Assembly (NCBI RefSeq): GCF_003350295.1 | Contig: NZ_QLYY01000021.1 | Coordinates: 1 to 64,000, forward strand | Reading direction: 5' to 3' | DNA length: 64,000 bases | DNA from: Vibrio tetraodonis | GTDB lineage: Bacteria; Pseudomonadota; Gammaproteobacteria; Enterobacterales; Vibrionaceae | In this document: one piece after another, positions 1 through 7,784 of the stretch | How the letters are laid out: every line of letters starts with the position of its first letter | Position numbering within the stretch: the first letter of the stretch is position 1 | Program-made: the position numbers and the translations under genes | The notes under the pieces: model-generated | The model's input: only the letters and a program-made list of their open reading frames with translations | What the model was told of the DNA's origin: nothing | The model's database searches: none

Positions 1-125
1 TCACCCGTCCGCCGCTCGACGCCGTTATCGTCACCCGAAGGGTCAGATAGCTCGTTTCCGCTCGACTTGCATGTGTTAGGCCTGCCGCCAGCGTTCAATC
101 TGAGCCATGATCAAACTCTTCAATT
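1..125 (-). rRNA. rrs: 16S rRNA, 5' end (partial)
   Basis: Read on the minus strand, the sequence ending at 125 begins AATTGAAGAGTTTGATCATG and continues into the GGCTCAG and AACGCTGGCGGCAGGC blocks, the universal 5' end of bacterial 16S rRNA. Only the first ~125 nt are inside the window; the gene runs off the left edge. The leader at 126-530 is a typical gammaproteobacterial rrn leader, so this is the first gene of an rrn operon transcribed leftwards. Confidence 0.98.
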
Positions 126-286
126 AAAGTTTTGTGCATCTAAGATGCGGCTCAATGAATACTGATAACATTACTGTGTAATGTTGAATTGACTGTGCCG
201 GTATTACTACCGATTGGTCACTCAGTTCATTGATAAATCTTTTTGGATTATCATCAACGAGTGCCCACACAGATTGATAGGTTTAG

Positions 287-299
287 TTTGTTAAAGAGC
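287..299 (-). promoter_or_regulatory. rrn leader boxA antitermination element
   Basis: The minus strand reads GCTCTTTAACAAA, the boxA of gammaproteobacterial rrn leaders, followed about 15 nt later by the conserved CAATCTGTGTGGGCACTC block. It is known in other species to load the Nus antitermination complex. Its place between P2 and the 16S start is the expected one. Confidence 0.85.
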
Positions 300-342
300 G
301 TTCTTGCTTTAGATTTATTTACTACCTAAAGAAGAGTCGGCC

Positions 343-370
343 ATTCTAGCGATATAAAATAAAGAGTCAA
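343..370 (-). promoter_or_regulatory. rrn P2-like promoter
   Basis: On the minus strand a -35 TTGACT (365-370) and a -10 TAGAAT (343-348) are separated by 16 nt. It lies about 115 bp downstream of P1, as in the tandem P1/P2 arrangement of E. coli rrn operons. Confidence 0.75.
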
Positions 371-457
371 ACACTTTTTACTAATTATTTATTTTTTTAC
401 TTGGCCTGTCATCATGGCTGTTTGAGCTTTAAGCCCTTGCCCTGTCGACGAGGGAGC

Positions 458-525
458 ATTATAGAGATCGTTATTACGTTGGCAAGCAGAAATTTGAAAA
501 AATTAGAAAAATAAAGCTTAAACGC
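458..525 (-). promoter_or_regulatory. rrn P1 promoter with UP element
   Basis: On the minus strand: -35 TTGCCA (480-485), a 16-nt spacer and a perfect -10 TATAAT (458-463), followed by a GC-rich discriminator (GCTCCC). Upstream (486-525) lies an A/T-tract-rich UP element. The combination is diagnostic of a growth-rate- and ppGpp-regulated rrn P1. Between this promoter and cysH (530-690) I see only the possible cysH terminator. Confidence 0.85.
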
Positions 526-617
526 CCAATATTCACTCAAGCCTTTATTTATTCACGTTTACCCATAGCATTTAAAGAAAATATTAACAGAGTTACCCAC
601 AAGCTGCATTTTAAGAT

Positions 618-646
618 ATAAAGAAAAGGCAAGTATCATGGCCTTT
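618..646 (-). terminator. Possible weak terminator after cysH
   Basis: On the minus strand an AAAGGC / GCCTTT stem (641-646 with 625-630) is followed by a T-rich tract (TTCTTTAT). The stem is short, so termination may be weak. It sits about 45 bp after the cysH stop and before the rrn promoters. Confidence 0.4.
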
Positions 647-689
647 CATTGAAGAAAAATGCTCACTAGATACCTGAACCGTCTTGTTC

Positions 690-1439
690 TTAGTCATCAT
701 GAAGGCCACACTCTCGCTTTAAACCGAAGAAACGCGTTTGCTCCTCACTCATACCTGGCTGCCATTTCTGAGTTGTATGTACGTCTCCAACAGATAAGTA
801 TCCTTGGTCACGCAGTGGGTGATATTTTAAACCATGTCTCTCAAGGTAGTAATGAACATCTTTGTTTGTCCAATCAATAATAGGAAGGAACTTCAACACG
901 CCATTTTGGACAGATAATATTGGTAAATGCGCTCGTGAACTAGATTGCTCCCGTCGCAGGCCAGAAAACCAAACTTTGCTATTTAACTCTTTCAGTGCTC
1001 GGCGCATAGGTTCAACTTTATTAAGACGGTTATAGGTTTCAATACCATCAACCCCTTGTTCCCACAATTTACCGTAGCGAGATTCTTGCCACGCACTACT
1101 TAGCTCTGCGCGATATACCTTTAGATTGAGATTCAATGTCTCCGTTAACTCATCGATAAATAGATAAGTCTCAGGGAATAGATAACCTGTATCTGTCAGT
1201 ATGACTGGAATACTGGGTTGTACTTGAGTAATAAGATGTAGCATCACTGCGGCTTGCACACCGAAGCTTGATGAAACGACCTGTTCCCCTTCAAGATTTT
1301 CTGCCGCCCATATTACTCGTTCTTGAGCCGTTTTCTTTTCTAACTCAGCATTGATTTGCGCAAGCCTCAAGGTTTGCTCGGTTTTTGTCGCCTTGAGAAG
1401 ATCCGCTAGATTCGGTTTTTCAATCACAATATCATGCAT
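690..1439 (-). CDS. cysH: Phosphoadenylyl-sulfate (PAPS) reductase
   Basis: 249 residues. CysH reduces PAPS to sulfite and adenosine 3',5'-bisphosphate with electrons from thioredoxin or glutaredoxin, in the cytoplasm. Seen here: an adenylyl-binding P-loop-like segment (SSFGVQAA), an Arg-rich segment SGLRREQSSSRAHL, and the catalytic C-terminal ECGLH motif. The paired Cys-Cys motifs of Fe-S APS reductases are absent, so it belongs to the E. coli PAPS-specific type. I chose the ATG at 1439: it overlaps the cysI stop by 8 bp (translational coupling), and extra upstream codons would lie deep inside cysI. Last gene of cysJIH. Confidence 0.95.
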   Translation of the reverse strand: MHDIVIEKPNLADLLKATKTEQTLRLAQINAELEKKTAQERVIWAAENLEGEQVVSSSFGVQAAVMLHLITQVQPSIPVILTDTGYLFPETYLFIDELTETLNLNLKVYRAELSSAWQESRYGKLWEQGVDGIETYNRLNKVEPMRRALKELNSKVWFSGLRREQSSSRAHLPILSVQNGVLKFLPIIDWTNKDVHYYLERHGLKYHPLRDQGYLSVGDVHTTQKWQPGMSEEQTRFFGLKRECGLHDD

Positions 1440-3168
1440 AAAAGTCCCTCTTTGACACCACCACTTCATCAATAATACCGGTACGAATAGTAAAATCGCC
1501 GAAGCACTCTCCCTCAAGGCGCTCTTTTGACCAGCGTTCAACAAGATGATCTATCTCTTGTAAAATCTGTTTGTCGCTAATATTCTCTTTATACATCTTA
1601 GGTACACGAGTACCGCCACGATTCCCGCCCAAATGCAGGTTGTAGCGACCTGGCGCTTTACCCACTAGACCAATCTCTGCCAACATGGCGCGGCCACACC
1701 CGTTTGGACAACCCGTCACACGTAATATGATGTTGTCTTGCTCAGGTAATTCATGCTTGCGCAGTATTTCTTCCACATCAGTGACAAATTGAGGTAAAAA
1801 GCGTTCAGCTTCAGCCATTGCTAATGGACAGGTTGGAAACGCCACACAAGCCATCGAATTCTTTCGTTGCTCACTGACAGTTTCATCCATCAAACCGTGC
1901 TCAATAGCAATACGTTCGATTTGCGCTTTTTCTTCGCTCGGCACACCAGCCACAATAAGATTTTGATTAGCTGTCATGCGAAAATCACCTTGGTGGATCC
2001 TAGCTATCATAGCGACACCTGATTTCAGCAGTTTATCGGGATAATCAAGTAAACGTCCATTTTCGATAAAGAGCGTCAAATGATGCTTGCCATCAATACC
2101 CTCTACCCAACCAATTCGGTCTCCGCGCTCGGTAAACTCATAGGGGCGACTCTTTTCAAATAACACACCAGCCCGCTTTTCTACTTCCGCTTTGAATACA
2201 TCACTGCCTACACGATCTAATGTGTACTTAGTTTTGGCGTTTTTACGATTTGAGCGATTCCCCCAGTCACGCTGAGTGGTAACAACTGCAGCTGCAATAT
2301 CAAGTGTTTTATCTAGTGGAATGTAGCCAAAGTCATCCGCGCGTCTTGGATAAGTAGATGTGTCACCGTGCGTCATCGCCAAACCACCACCAACGAGGAC
2401 GTTAAAGCCCACCAGCTTGCCTTGCTCAGCAATGGCAACAAAATTAAGATCATTGGCATGAACATCAACGTCATTTTGCGGTGGTATGACTACCGTTGTC
2501 TTAAATTTTCGGGGTAAATAATGGTTACCTAAAATTGGCTCATCACCTTGTGTGGTCTCTACCTTATCCCCATCAAGCCAAATTTCAGCATAGGCTTTGG
2601 TTTTAGGTAGCAGATGTTCACTGATCTTTTTCGCCCATTGATAGGCTTGCTGATGAAGTTCAGACTCAACCGGATTGGTGGTACAAAGTACATTACGATT
2701 AACATCACCCGCTGTCGCTATCGAATCAATACCAATACTATTGAGGGTCTGATGCATCAGTTTAATGTTCGGTTTCAACACACCATGAAATTGAAAAGTT
2801 TGACGCGTGGTCAATCGAATGCTGCCATACAAGGAATGCTCAGTAGCAAACTTATCAATCGCTAACCACTGCTCTGGTGAAATAATACCGCCAGGCATTC
2901 GCGCCCTGAGCATTACATTATGTAAAGGTTCGAGTTTTTGTTTCACCCTTTCGTTACGTATATCACGATCGTCTTGCTGATACATTCCATGAAACCGAAT
3001 CAATTGGAAGTTATCAGCGGTAAATCCCCCCGTGATAGGATCTTGCAGATCTTGCTCGATCGTGCCGCGCAGAAAGTTGCTCTCTCTTTTTAGACGTTCA
3101 TTATCTGCCAATGGGCCAAGCTCTTCGCCCAATACGGACTGAGTATGAGTGGTCGTTGAAGTGCTCAT
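1432..3168 (-). CDS. cysI: Assimilatory sulfite reductase (NADPH), hemoprotein beta subunit
   Basis: 578 residues, the normal CysI length. With CysJ it carries out the six-electron reduction of sulfite to sulfide. The siroheme/4Fe-4S ligands are visible as FPTCPLAMAEAERF and TGCPNGCGRAMLAE in the last 150 residues; two nitrite/sulfite reductase ferredoxin-like half domains precede them. Its ATG overlaps the cysJ stop codon by one base (TAATG), and its 3' end overlaps cysH by 8 bp, so the three genes form one tightly coupled operon. Siroheme precursor is probably supplied by the cobA product at 30793-31662. Confidence 0.97.
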   Translation of the reverse strand: MSTSTTTHTQSVLGEELGPLADNERLKRESNFLRGTIEQDLQDPITGGFTADNFQLIRFHGMYQQDDRDIRNERVKQKLEPLHNVMLRARMPGGIISPEQWLAIDKFATEHSLYGSIRLTTRQTFQFHGVLKPNIKLMHQTLNSIGIDSIATAGDVNRNVLCTTNPVESELHQQAYQWAKKISEHLLPKTKAYAEIWLDGDKVETTQGDEPILGNHYLPRKFKTTVVIPPQNDVDVHANDLNFVAIAEQGKLVGFNVLVGGGLAMTHGDTSTYPRRADDFGYIPLDKTLDIAAAVVTTQRDWGNRSNRKNAKTKYTLDRVGSDVFKAEVEKRAGVLFEKSRPYEFTERGDRIGWVEGIDGKHHLTLFIENGRLLDYPDKLLKSGVAMIARIHQGDFRMTANQNLIVAGVPSEEKAQIERIAIEHGLMDETVSEQRKNSMACVAFPTCPLAMAEAERFLPQFVTDVEEILRKHELPEQDNIILRVTGCPNGCGRAMLAEIGLVGKAPGRYNLHLGGNRGGTRVPKMYKENISDKQILQEIDHLVERWSKERLEGECFGDFTIRTGIIDEVVVSKRDFYA

Positions 3169-5021
3169 TAATATACATCCCTTTGATAACGTTTTTCTTT
3201 ACGCAATTGATTGATAAACTCTTCTGCATCATCACGCGATTGCTTACCATGTTGCTCGACCACATGGATCAGAGCTTGATGAACATCTTTTGCCATTCGC
3301 GTCGCATCTCCGCAGACATAGATATAAGCGCCTTGCTCAAGCCAGCGCCACACTTCATCACCTTTTTCCAAAATTCGATGTTGAACGTAGACCTTTTCCC
3401 CTTGATCACGACTAAAGGCCACATCGAGGCGATTGAGCTTGCCGGCTTTTAAGTATTTCTGCCATTCTGCTTGATAGAGGAAGTCTTGAGTAAAAGTGCG
3501 ATCACCAAAAAACAACCAGTTCTTGCCCGATGCTTCACGAGCATCACGCTCTTGAATAAAACTACGAAACGGCGCAATTCCTGTACCTGGGCCAATCATA
3601 ATGATCGGTGTATTGTCATCGGCTGGGAGTTTGAAGCTGTTGTTGTGCTCAACAAACACCTTGACCTGCGAGCCTTCATCAAGGCGGCGGCTAAGAAAAC
3701 TTGAGGCGCCGCCAAAGCGCTGCTCATCGCCTTGCTGATACTCAAGGAGACCAACCGTTAGGTGGACTTCTTGTTCAACTTCACTTTGGCTGGATGCAAT
3801 CGAGTACAAACGCGGTGTAAGTCGGCGCAGTAAACTGGCTAACTCTGACACGGACATTTGTGTTTTCTTCTCGTTAAGTACATCAAGAATCTGAGTTTGA
3901 TTAGCGTATTCGCGCAACTTATCTTTATCTTTTATTAGCTTGAGTAGTTTTTGACTTGCCGAAGCTTGAGCAAATTTGGTGACAAACTGGGGGTTAGCGG
4001 CTGTGATTTCGAACTGACTGACTAGCGCGCTATGGATAGAGAGACTTTCTCCGTCAAGTTCTATGCTTTCAACGCCAGAAAGTCCCACCTTGTTCAAGAT
4101 GGCACTCGCAAGTTCCGAACTGTTTTCATACCAGACACCAAGTGCATCACCCGGCTGATAACTTAGCCCTGACCCTTCCAAATCAATCTCAATATGGCGC
4201 ACATCTTTACCAGAATCGCGACCTGTAATTTTTTGATTGGCCAGCAAGGTGGCTGCGAAGGGGTGATTCTTATTATAAGGGGATGGCGATGTAGTTTGAC
4301 CCAATGGCAATTGCACGACTTCGGCTTCACTGTTCGTCGTTGCTAAGTCTTGTTTTACTTTATCAAGCGCTTGTTTACGCCAGCTCGCCGCATCAGATTC
4401 ATAATCGACATCACAATCAAGGCGTTCTATAAATGCTGTAGCACCTAGCTTGGAGAGGTAAGCGTCAAAATCTTTTCCTGTCTGACAGAAAAACTCGTAG
4501 CTCGAGTCACCCAAAGCTATCACACCATATTGTAAGTTCGGTAACTTGGGCGCTTTCTTAGATTGAAGAAATTCATGCAGCTCAATAGCGTTATCTGGCG
4601 CCTCACCTTCACCATTGGTCGAAGCAACAATAATGACATGGGTTTCTTTTGCTAGCTGTTTCCCCTTGTAATCACTGGCATCGAAAAGCTCGACCGCAAT
4701 GCCTTGATCCCTTGCTTCTTGCTCTAGAGTTTCTGCTACTCCCTTAGCATTGCCGGTTTGAGAGGCAAAAATAATACTTAGTTTACCCGCAGGTTTATCA
4801 GCCAATGCCATTTGCGCACTTGACGCCCCTTGAGTTAAAGCTGGCGATTGGGCTTGAGATAATCCCCAAAAATAACCACTGACCCAAGCCAATTGCTGCG
4901 GTGACAGCTCTGAGGTCGTTTGCTGAAGGCTATTCAACTGCTGATCATTTAAGGGGGAAGCGATTGACGGTAGTGCTGATGGTATCTGTCCCGAAGGTGA
5001 TACCTTGTTATTTGAAGACAT
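3168..5021 (-). CDS. cysJ: Sulfite reductase (NADPH), flavoprotein alpha subunit
   Basis: 617 residues. Passes electrons from NADPH through FAD and FMN to CysI. Domain order: a low-complexity N-terminal ~75 residues, a flavodoxin domain starting at IIFASQTGNAKGVAE, an FAD-binding domain (RLYSIASS motif), then an NADPH-binding ferredoxin reductase domain (MIGPGTGIAPFRSF; C-terminal YVCGDATRMAKDVH). An in-frame ATG seven codons upstream (5042) is possible but has no Shine-Dalgarno, whereas the ATG at 5021 has AGGGA about 10 nt upstream. First gene of cysJIH; CysB control is expected from known family biology, but I cannot point to a convincing CysB site. Confidence 0.96.
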   Translation of the reverse strand: MSSNNKVSPSGQIPSALPSIASPLNDQQLNSLQQTTSELSPQQLAWVSGYFWGLSQAQSPALTQGASSAQMALADKPAGKLSIIFASQTGNAKGVAETLEQEARDQGIAVELFDASDYKGKQLAKETHVIIVASTNGEGEAPDNAIELHEFLQSKKAPKLPNLQYGVIALGDSSYEFFCQTGKDFDAYLSKLGATAFIERLDCDVDYESDAASWRKQALDKVKQDLATTNSEAEVVQLPLGQTTSPSPYNKNHPFAATLLANQKITGRDSGKDVRHIEIDLEGSGLSYQPGDALGVWYENSSELASAILNKVGLSGVESIELDGESLSIHSALVSQFEITAANPQFVTKFAQASASQKLLKLIKDKDKLREYANQTQILDVLNEKKTQMSVSELASLLRRLTPRLYSIASSQSEVEQEVHLTVGLLEYQQGDEQRFGGASSFLSRRLDEGSQVKVFVEHNNSFKLPADDNTPIIMIGPGTGIAPFRSFIQERDAREASGKNWLFFGDRTFTQDFLYQAEWQKYLKAGKLNRLDVAFSRDQGEKVYVQHRILEKGDEVWRWLEQGAYIYVCGDATRMAKDVHQALIHVVEQHGKQSRDDAEEFINQLRKEKRYQRDVY

Positions 5022-5147
5022 GGTCTCGACATCCCTATTCATTGCATGATGTTAGATTAACCACTCAGACTAATAACAATAAAGAATAGAAATGAATGTT
5101 TTATAACTTTTTGGATTAAATAAAGACTATTATTTCATCAGAATCGG

Positions 5148-5378
5148 TCAATCTACCTCGACACGGACCTGAGAAAAACCCACCGCCATCGCTGATTTGG
5201 ACGCCATATCCAAGTCAGGATAGTGACATTCTTCGCCATGAACATCTGTGAGCAAAACAAATCCACCACGAGTATGACGAAATTCAACTATCCAAGTACC
5301 TTCCTCTGCAGAAGGCTCAATAATCGCCTCAACAAGCTGGTTTTCTCGGTAAAGACTTCTGAGCTCATTTATCGTCAT
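5148..5378 (-). CDS. Small conserved hypothetical protein
   Basis: 76 residues, acidic, no signal peptide or membrane segment. I do not recognise a domain. The protein looks like a small alpha/beta fold: an N-terminal helix (INELRSLYRENQLVEAI), two beta-rich strands (GTWIVEFRHTRGGFVLLTD) and a C-terminal strand. The ATG has AAAGGA six bases upstream, so translation is credible. A Fur-box-like sequence overlaps its promoter region, suggesting control by iron. It lies alone between cysJ and an outer-membrane protein gene, all on the same strand. Confidence 0.7.
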   Translation of the reverse strand: MTINELRSLYRENQLVEAIIEPSAEEGTWIVEFRHTRGGFVLLTDVHGEECHYPDLDMASKSAMAVGFSQVRVEVD

Positions 5379-5396
5379 AACAATCCTTTACACTTA

Positions 5397-5415
5397 TAAT
5401 GACAATTATCACTTT
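5397..5415 (-). promoter_or_regulatory. Candidate Fur box upstream of the 76-aa gene
   Basis: ATAATGACAATTATCACTT on the plus strand contains a perfect ATTATCA half-site and a TAATGAC-like partner, close to the 7-1-7 form of the Fur consensus (TGATAATnATTATCA). It is 19-37 bp upstream of the start codon, where it would cover the -10 region. Imperfect match; inference only. Confidence 0.45.
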
Positions 5416-5478
5416 TAAGCATGGTCTACTGAGCAGAAAACTGCTAAAAAAACTGTCTTGGTATAACTTATAAGCATA

Positions 5479-5509
5479 AAAAAACGCCGCGATATTACGC
5501 AGCGTTTTA
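5479..5509 (-). terminator. Intrinsic terminator after the outer-membrane protein gene
   Basis: On the minus strand an AAAACGC...GCGTTTT stem with an imperfect CGC core is followed by a run of seven T. It lies 17 bp after the stop of the 5526-6206 gene. Confidence 0.7.
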
Positions 5510-5525
5510 TATACGTTGGACAATA

Positions 5526-6206
5526 CTAGAAACTGTATTCAGCTCCTACAAAGAAGCCATCAGCCATAATAAAAGGTTTACCCAATATGGTACTCGTGGT
5601 GGTTGCTTTAAATTCGTCAGACTCAAGGTCAATCGCGCGATAGCCGCCACGGAAGGTAATGGTCGACTCTTTCAGCGGCATACGATACTGTACACCTGCA
5701 GTAAGATCGGTACTTTTAATACCACTGCTATCGCCAAAGTTCATTTCACCAATGATATCAAAGTTAGTGTCTGGTACCGTGATTTCTGCATAGCCATAAA
5801 ACGCCCAAATAAATCCATCAAAGTCTTTAATTTGGCCGTTATCGGCATTTTTATACTTGGTATTGCTGAGATCGCTTAAAGTCACACCAGCATCAAAATG
5901 CAATAGGTCATGATCCATCAGCGAGTAGTACAGGGTTAAATCAAGCTTGTCGAAGGCCATATAATCATTTTCAACACCCGTGGTCTTTAACCTAGCGTTT
6001 GGGACATATTTGAGATCGTGCTCGATGGATAAATAAGCCGATGGCGTGACTTCTTTATCACGATCAATTTCATTCACTTCTGTTTCTATCCACCAGGCAT
6101 CAGCCCCCACTTTTACGACAACCGAATCTGAATCCTCTGCCATCACTGCAGAACTTGCCATTGACATTGCAACTGCAGCCATCGCTGCCAGTGCGGAATT
6201 GTTCAT
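5526..6206 (-). CDS. Outer-membrane beta-barrel protein, TIGR04219-like
   Basis: 226 residues. Residues 1-23 form a Sec signal peptide ending AVMA. The mature part alternates polar and aromatic residues with many short beta strands (for example VKVGADAWWIETEV, LDLTLYYSLMDHDLLHFDAGV) and ends in AEYSF, an aromatic C-terminal residue typical of barrels inserted by BAM. Length and pattern fit the TIGR04219 family of Vibrio and Shewanella barrels of unknown substrate. The ATG has AGGAG nine bases upstream. Appears to be transcribed alone. Confidence 0.8.
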   Translation of the reverse strand: MNNSALAAMAAVAMSMASSAVMAEDSDSVVVKVGADAWWIETEVNEIDRDKEVTPSAYLSIEHDLKYVPNARLKTTGVENDYMAFDKLDLTLYYSLMDHDLLHFDAGVTLSDLSNTKYKNADNGQIKDFDGFIWAFYGYAEITVPDTNFDIIGEMNFGDSSGIKSTDLTAGVQYRMPLKESTITFRGGYRAIDLESDEFKATTTSTILGKPFIMADGFFVGAEYSF

Positions 6207-6295
6207 CGCTTGAACTCCTGAACCTATCTATCGTAAAGTCTTGCAGCGATAGTAACACATTCTGTAGCTGGGGAATTGTCAATTTCCTGCTCGAT

Positions 6296-6505
6296 TTAAC
6301 GATGGCTATATACGTAATTTTTAAAAAGCCAAATACCGACTGCAATTACAATAAGATACGGAATAAGCTTAAAGGCCGCGCCAATCATTCCAAATAGCGC
6401 CATCACCAATAAAGCGAAACCAGTCGCGGCAAAGACCGTCATCATGGTCAATCCAGTGACGAGTAAGGTCGCGATAAAAACCAGTATAAAGATGAGTTCT
6501 AGCAT
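6296..6505 (-). CDS. pspG: Envelope stress response protein PspG
   Basis: 69 residues, almost entirely hydrophobic, starting MLELIFILVFIATLLVTG as in E. coli PspG, with two predicted inner-membrane helices and a short basic tail (NYVYSHR). PspG is a member of the phage-shock response, which protects the inner membrane. In E. coli it also lies next to dusA, as here. Transcription in E. coli needs sigma-54 and PspF; a matching -24/-12 element lies just upstream at 6533-6549. Confidence 0.88.
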   Translation of the reverse strand: MLELIFILVFIATLLVTGLTMMTVFAATGFALLVMALFGMIGAAFKLIPYLIVIAVGIWLFKNYVYSHR

Positions 6506-6532
6506 AGTTTTCTCCTTTGTTGATTATTACAT

Positions 6533-6549
6533 AGCAGAAACTACGCCAA
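6533..6549 (-). promoter_or_regulatory. Sigma-54-type promoter of pspG
   Basis: The minus strand reads TTGGCGTAGTTTCTGCT: the invariant GG (-24) and GC (-12) are present with the required 10-bp spacing. It departs from consensus in the three bases after TGGC. Predicted start ~17 nt before the pspG ATG, with AGGAGA between. PspF sites further upstream were not resolved. Confidence 0.65.
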
Positions 6550-6672
6550 GTTCTAAAAATCTATAAACTTTTGATTTTTAAACGATAAAAAATCCCAGCT
6601 TATAGGGTAAGCTAATTATACATAGTAACAATTGGCGAAATTTACCAAGTGATGAACAGGATTTGGTAATAT

Positions 6673-7677
6673 TTACACATTGAGTTCTTGAGGAATCTTA
6701 CCCAGTGCAGTTTCAACCACTTCTACCCCTGAACCTGGCTTGTGTGCATTTTCACTAATGTAACGGCGCCACTGGCGTGCGCCTGGCATATTTTGAAATA
6801 GACCTAACATATGACGGGTGATGTGACCAAGGTAAGCGCCATTCGCAAGCTGTTGCTCAATGTAAGGGTACATCTCTTCTACCACTTGAGTACGCTTTTT
6901 GACTGGCTTATCCAAGCCAAATATATCTTGGTCAACCTTAGCGAGTAGATATGGGTTTTGATAGGCTTCACGCCCAACCATAACACCATCTAAATGCACT
7001 AGGTGCTCTTTACTCTCTTCGAGACTCTTTACACCACCATTAATGGCAATATTGAGATGAGCGAAATCTTGCTTGAGTTGATAAGCACGCGGATAGTCGA
7101 GTGGCGGGATCTCTCTGTTTTGCTTTGGGCTCAGTCCAGATAGCCAAGCTTTGCGCGCATGAATGGTAAACTGCTCACAGCCACCTTTTTCAGACACAAT
7201 GGAGACAAAATCTGTCAAAAACTCATACGAGTCCTGCTCATCAATGCCAATACGTGTTTTCACTGTGACGGGAATATCCACCACCTCACGCATTGCTTCG
7301 ATACAATCTGCCACCAGCTGAGGCTCTGCCATTAAGCATGCGCCAAAGCGGCCATTTTGCACTCGATCTGACGGGCAACCAACATTAAGGTTCACCTCAT
7401 CATAGCCTCTTTGCTGCGCGAGCTTGGCACATGTCGCCAAATCCTTCGGGTTTGAACCACCAAGTTGCAGCGCCACCGGATGCTCTTCTTGGTTATAAGC
7501 CAAAAAGTCACCTTTGCCGTGAATGATCGCGCCAGTCGTGACCATCTCGGTATAAAGCAAAGACTCACTGGTCAGCAAACGATGGAAGTAGCGACAATGG
7601 CGATCTGTCCAATCGAGCATAGGCGCAATAGAAAATCGGTTAGGTCCGAAATCCCTTATAGAATCAGGCTTAGACAC
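6673..7677 (-). CDS. dusA: tRNA-dihydrouridine synthase A
   Basis: 334 residues, normal for DusA, an FMN enzyme that reduces U20/U20a in tRNA D-loops. Seen: APMLDWTDRHCRY near the N-terminus, the NVGCPSDRVQNGRFGACLM block with the catalytic Cys, TVKTRIG, FTIHARKAWLSGLSPKQNR and INGGVKS (FMN phosphate binding). It begins with GTG (7675-7677) preceded by GAGG. The first ~23 codons, the start and the Shine-Dalgarno lie inside the left attachment repeat (7608-7693), so the prophage has restored the 5' end of the gene and now supplies everything upstream. dusA is a known integration target for many mobile elements. Confidence 0.95.
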   Translation of the reverse strand: MSKPDSIRDFGPNRFSIAPMLDWTDRHCRYFHRLLTSESLLYTEMVTTGAIIHGKGDFLAYNQEEHPVALQLGGSNPKDLATCAKLAQQRGYDEVNLNVGCPSDRVQNGRFGACLMAEPQLVADCIEAMREVVDIPVTVKTRIGIDEQDSYEFLTDFVSIVSEKGGCEQFTIHARKAWLSGLSPKQNREIPPLDYPRAYQLKQDFAHLNIAINGGVKSLEESKEHLVHLDGVMVGREAYQNPYLLAKVDQDIFGLDKPVKKRTQVVEEMYPYIEQQLANGAYLGHITRHMLGLFQNMPGARQWRRYISENAHKPGSGVEVVETALGKIPQELNV

Positions 7678-7693
7678 CGTAAAACCTCAACTT
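7608..7693. repeat. attL: direct repeat carrying the dusA 5' end
   Basis: 86 bp identical to 20338-20423 except one base (C at 7655, T at 20385). It spans dusA codons 1-23, the GTG start and the Shine-Dalgarno. Homology stops sharply on both sides (G/A at -1; T/A after the last base), as expected for a site-specific attachment site. The one mismatch would change an early dusA codon from Arg (AGG) to Lys (AAG). Confidence 0.9.
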
Positions 7694-7748
7694 TTCAAAA
7701 ATTAAAATCACCTCGAATTACCTAGAATTTTGCCTAATTTCGCCCTAT

Positions 7749-7769
7749 AGTACCCCTCACAGTACCCCT
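7749..7769 (+). promoter_or_regulatory. int: Candidate integrase arm-type sites, left arm
   Basis: Two copies of AGTACCCCT (7749-7757 and 7761-7769) lie between attL and the integrase start. Two more copies lie just inside attR (20252-20260, 20293-20301). Short repeats in both arms of an attachment site are typical of arm-type binding sites for the N-terminal domain of tyrosine integrases. Confidence 0.55.
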
Positions 7770-7784
7770 CAAAGAGTAGGACAA

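Noticed and set aside
659..880. 73-codon plus-strand ORF near the start
   Set aside because: It lies opposite the end of cysH and reads as an antisense shadow; no ribosome site or family match.
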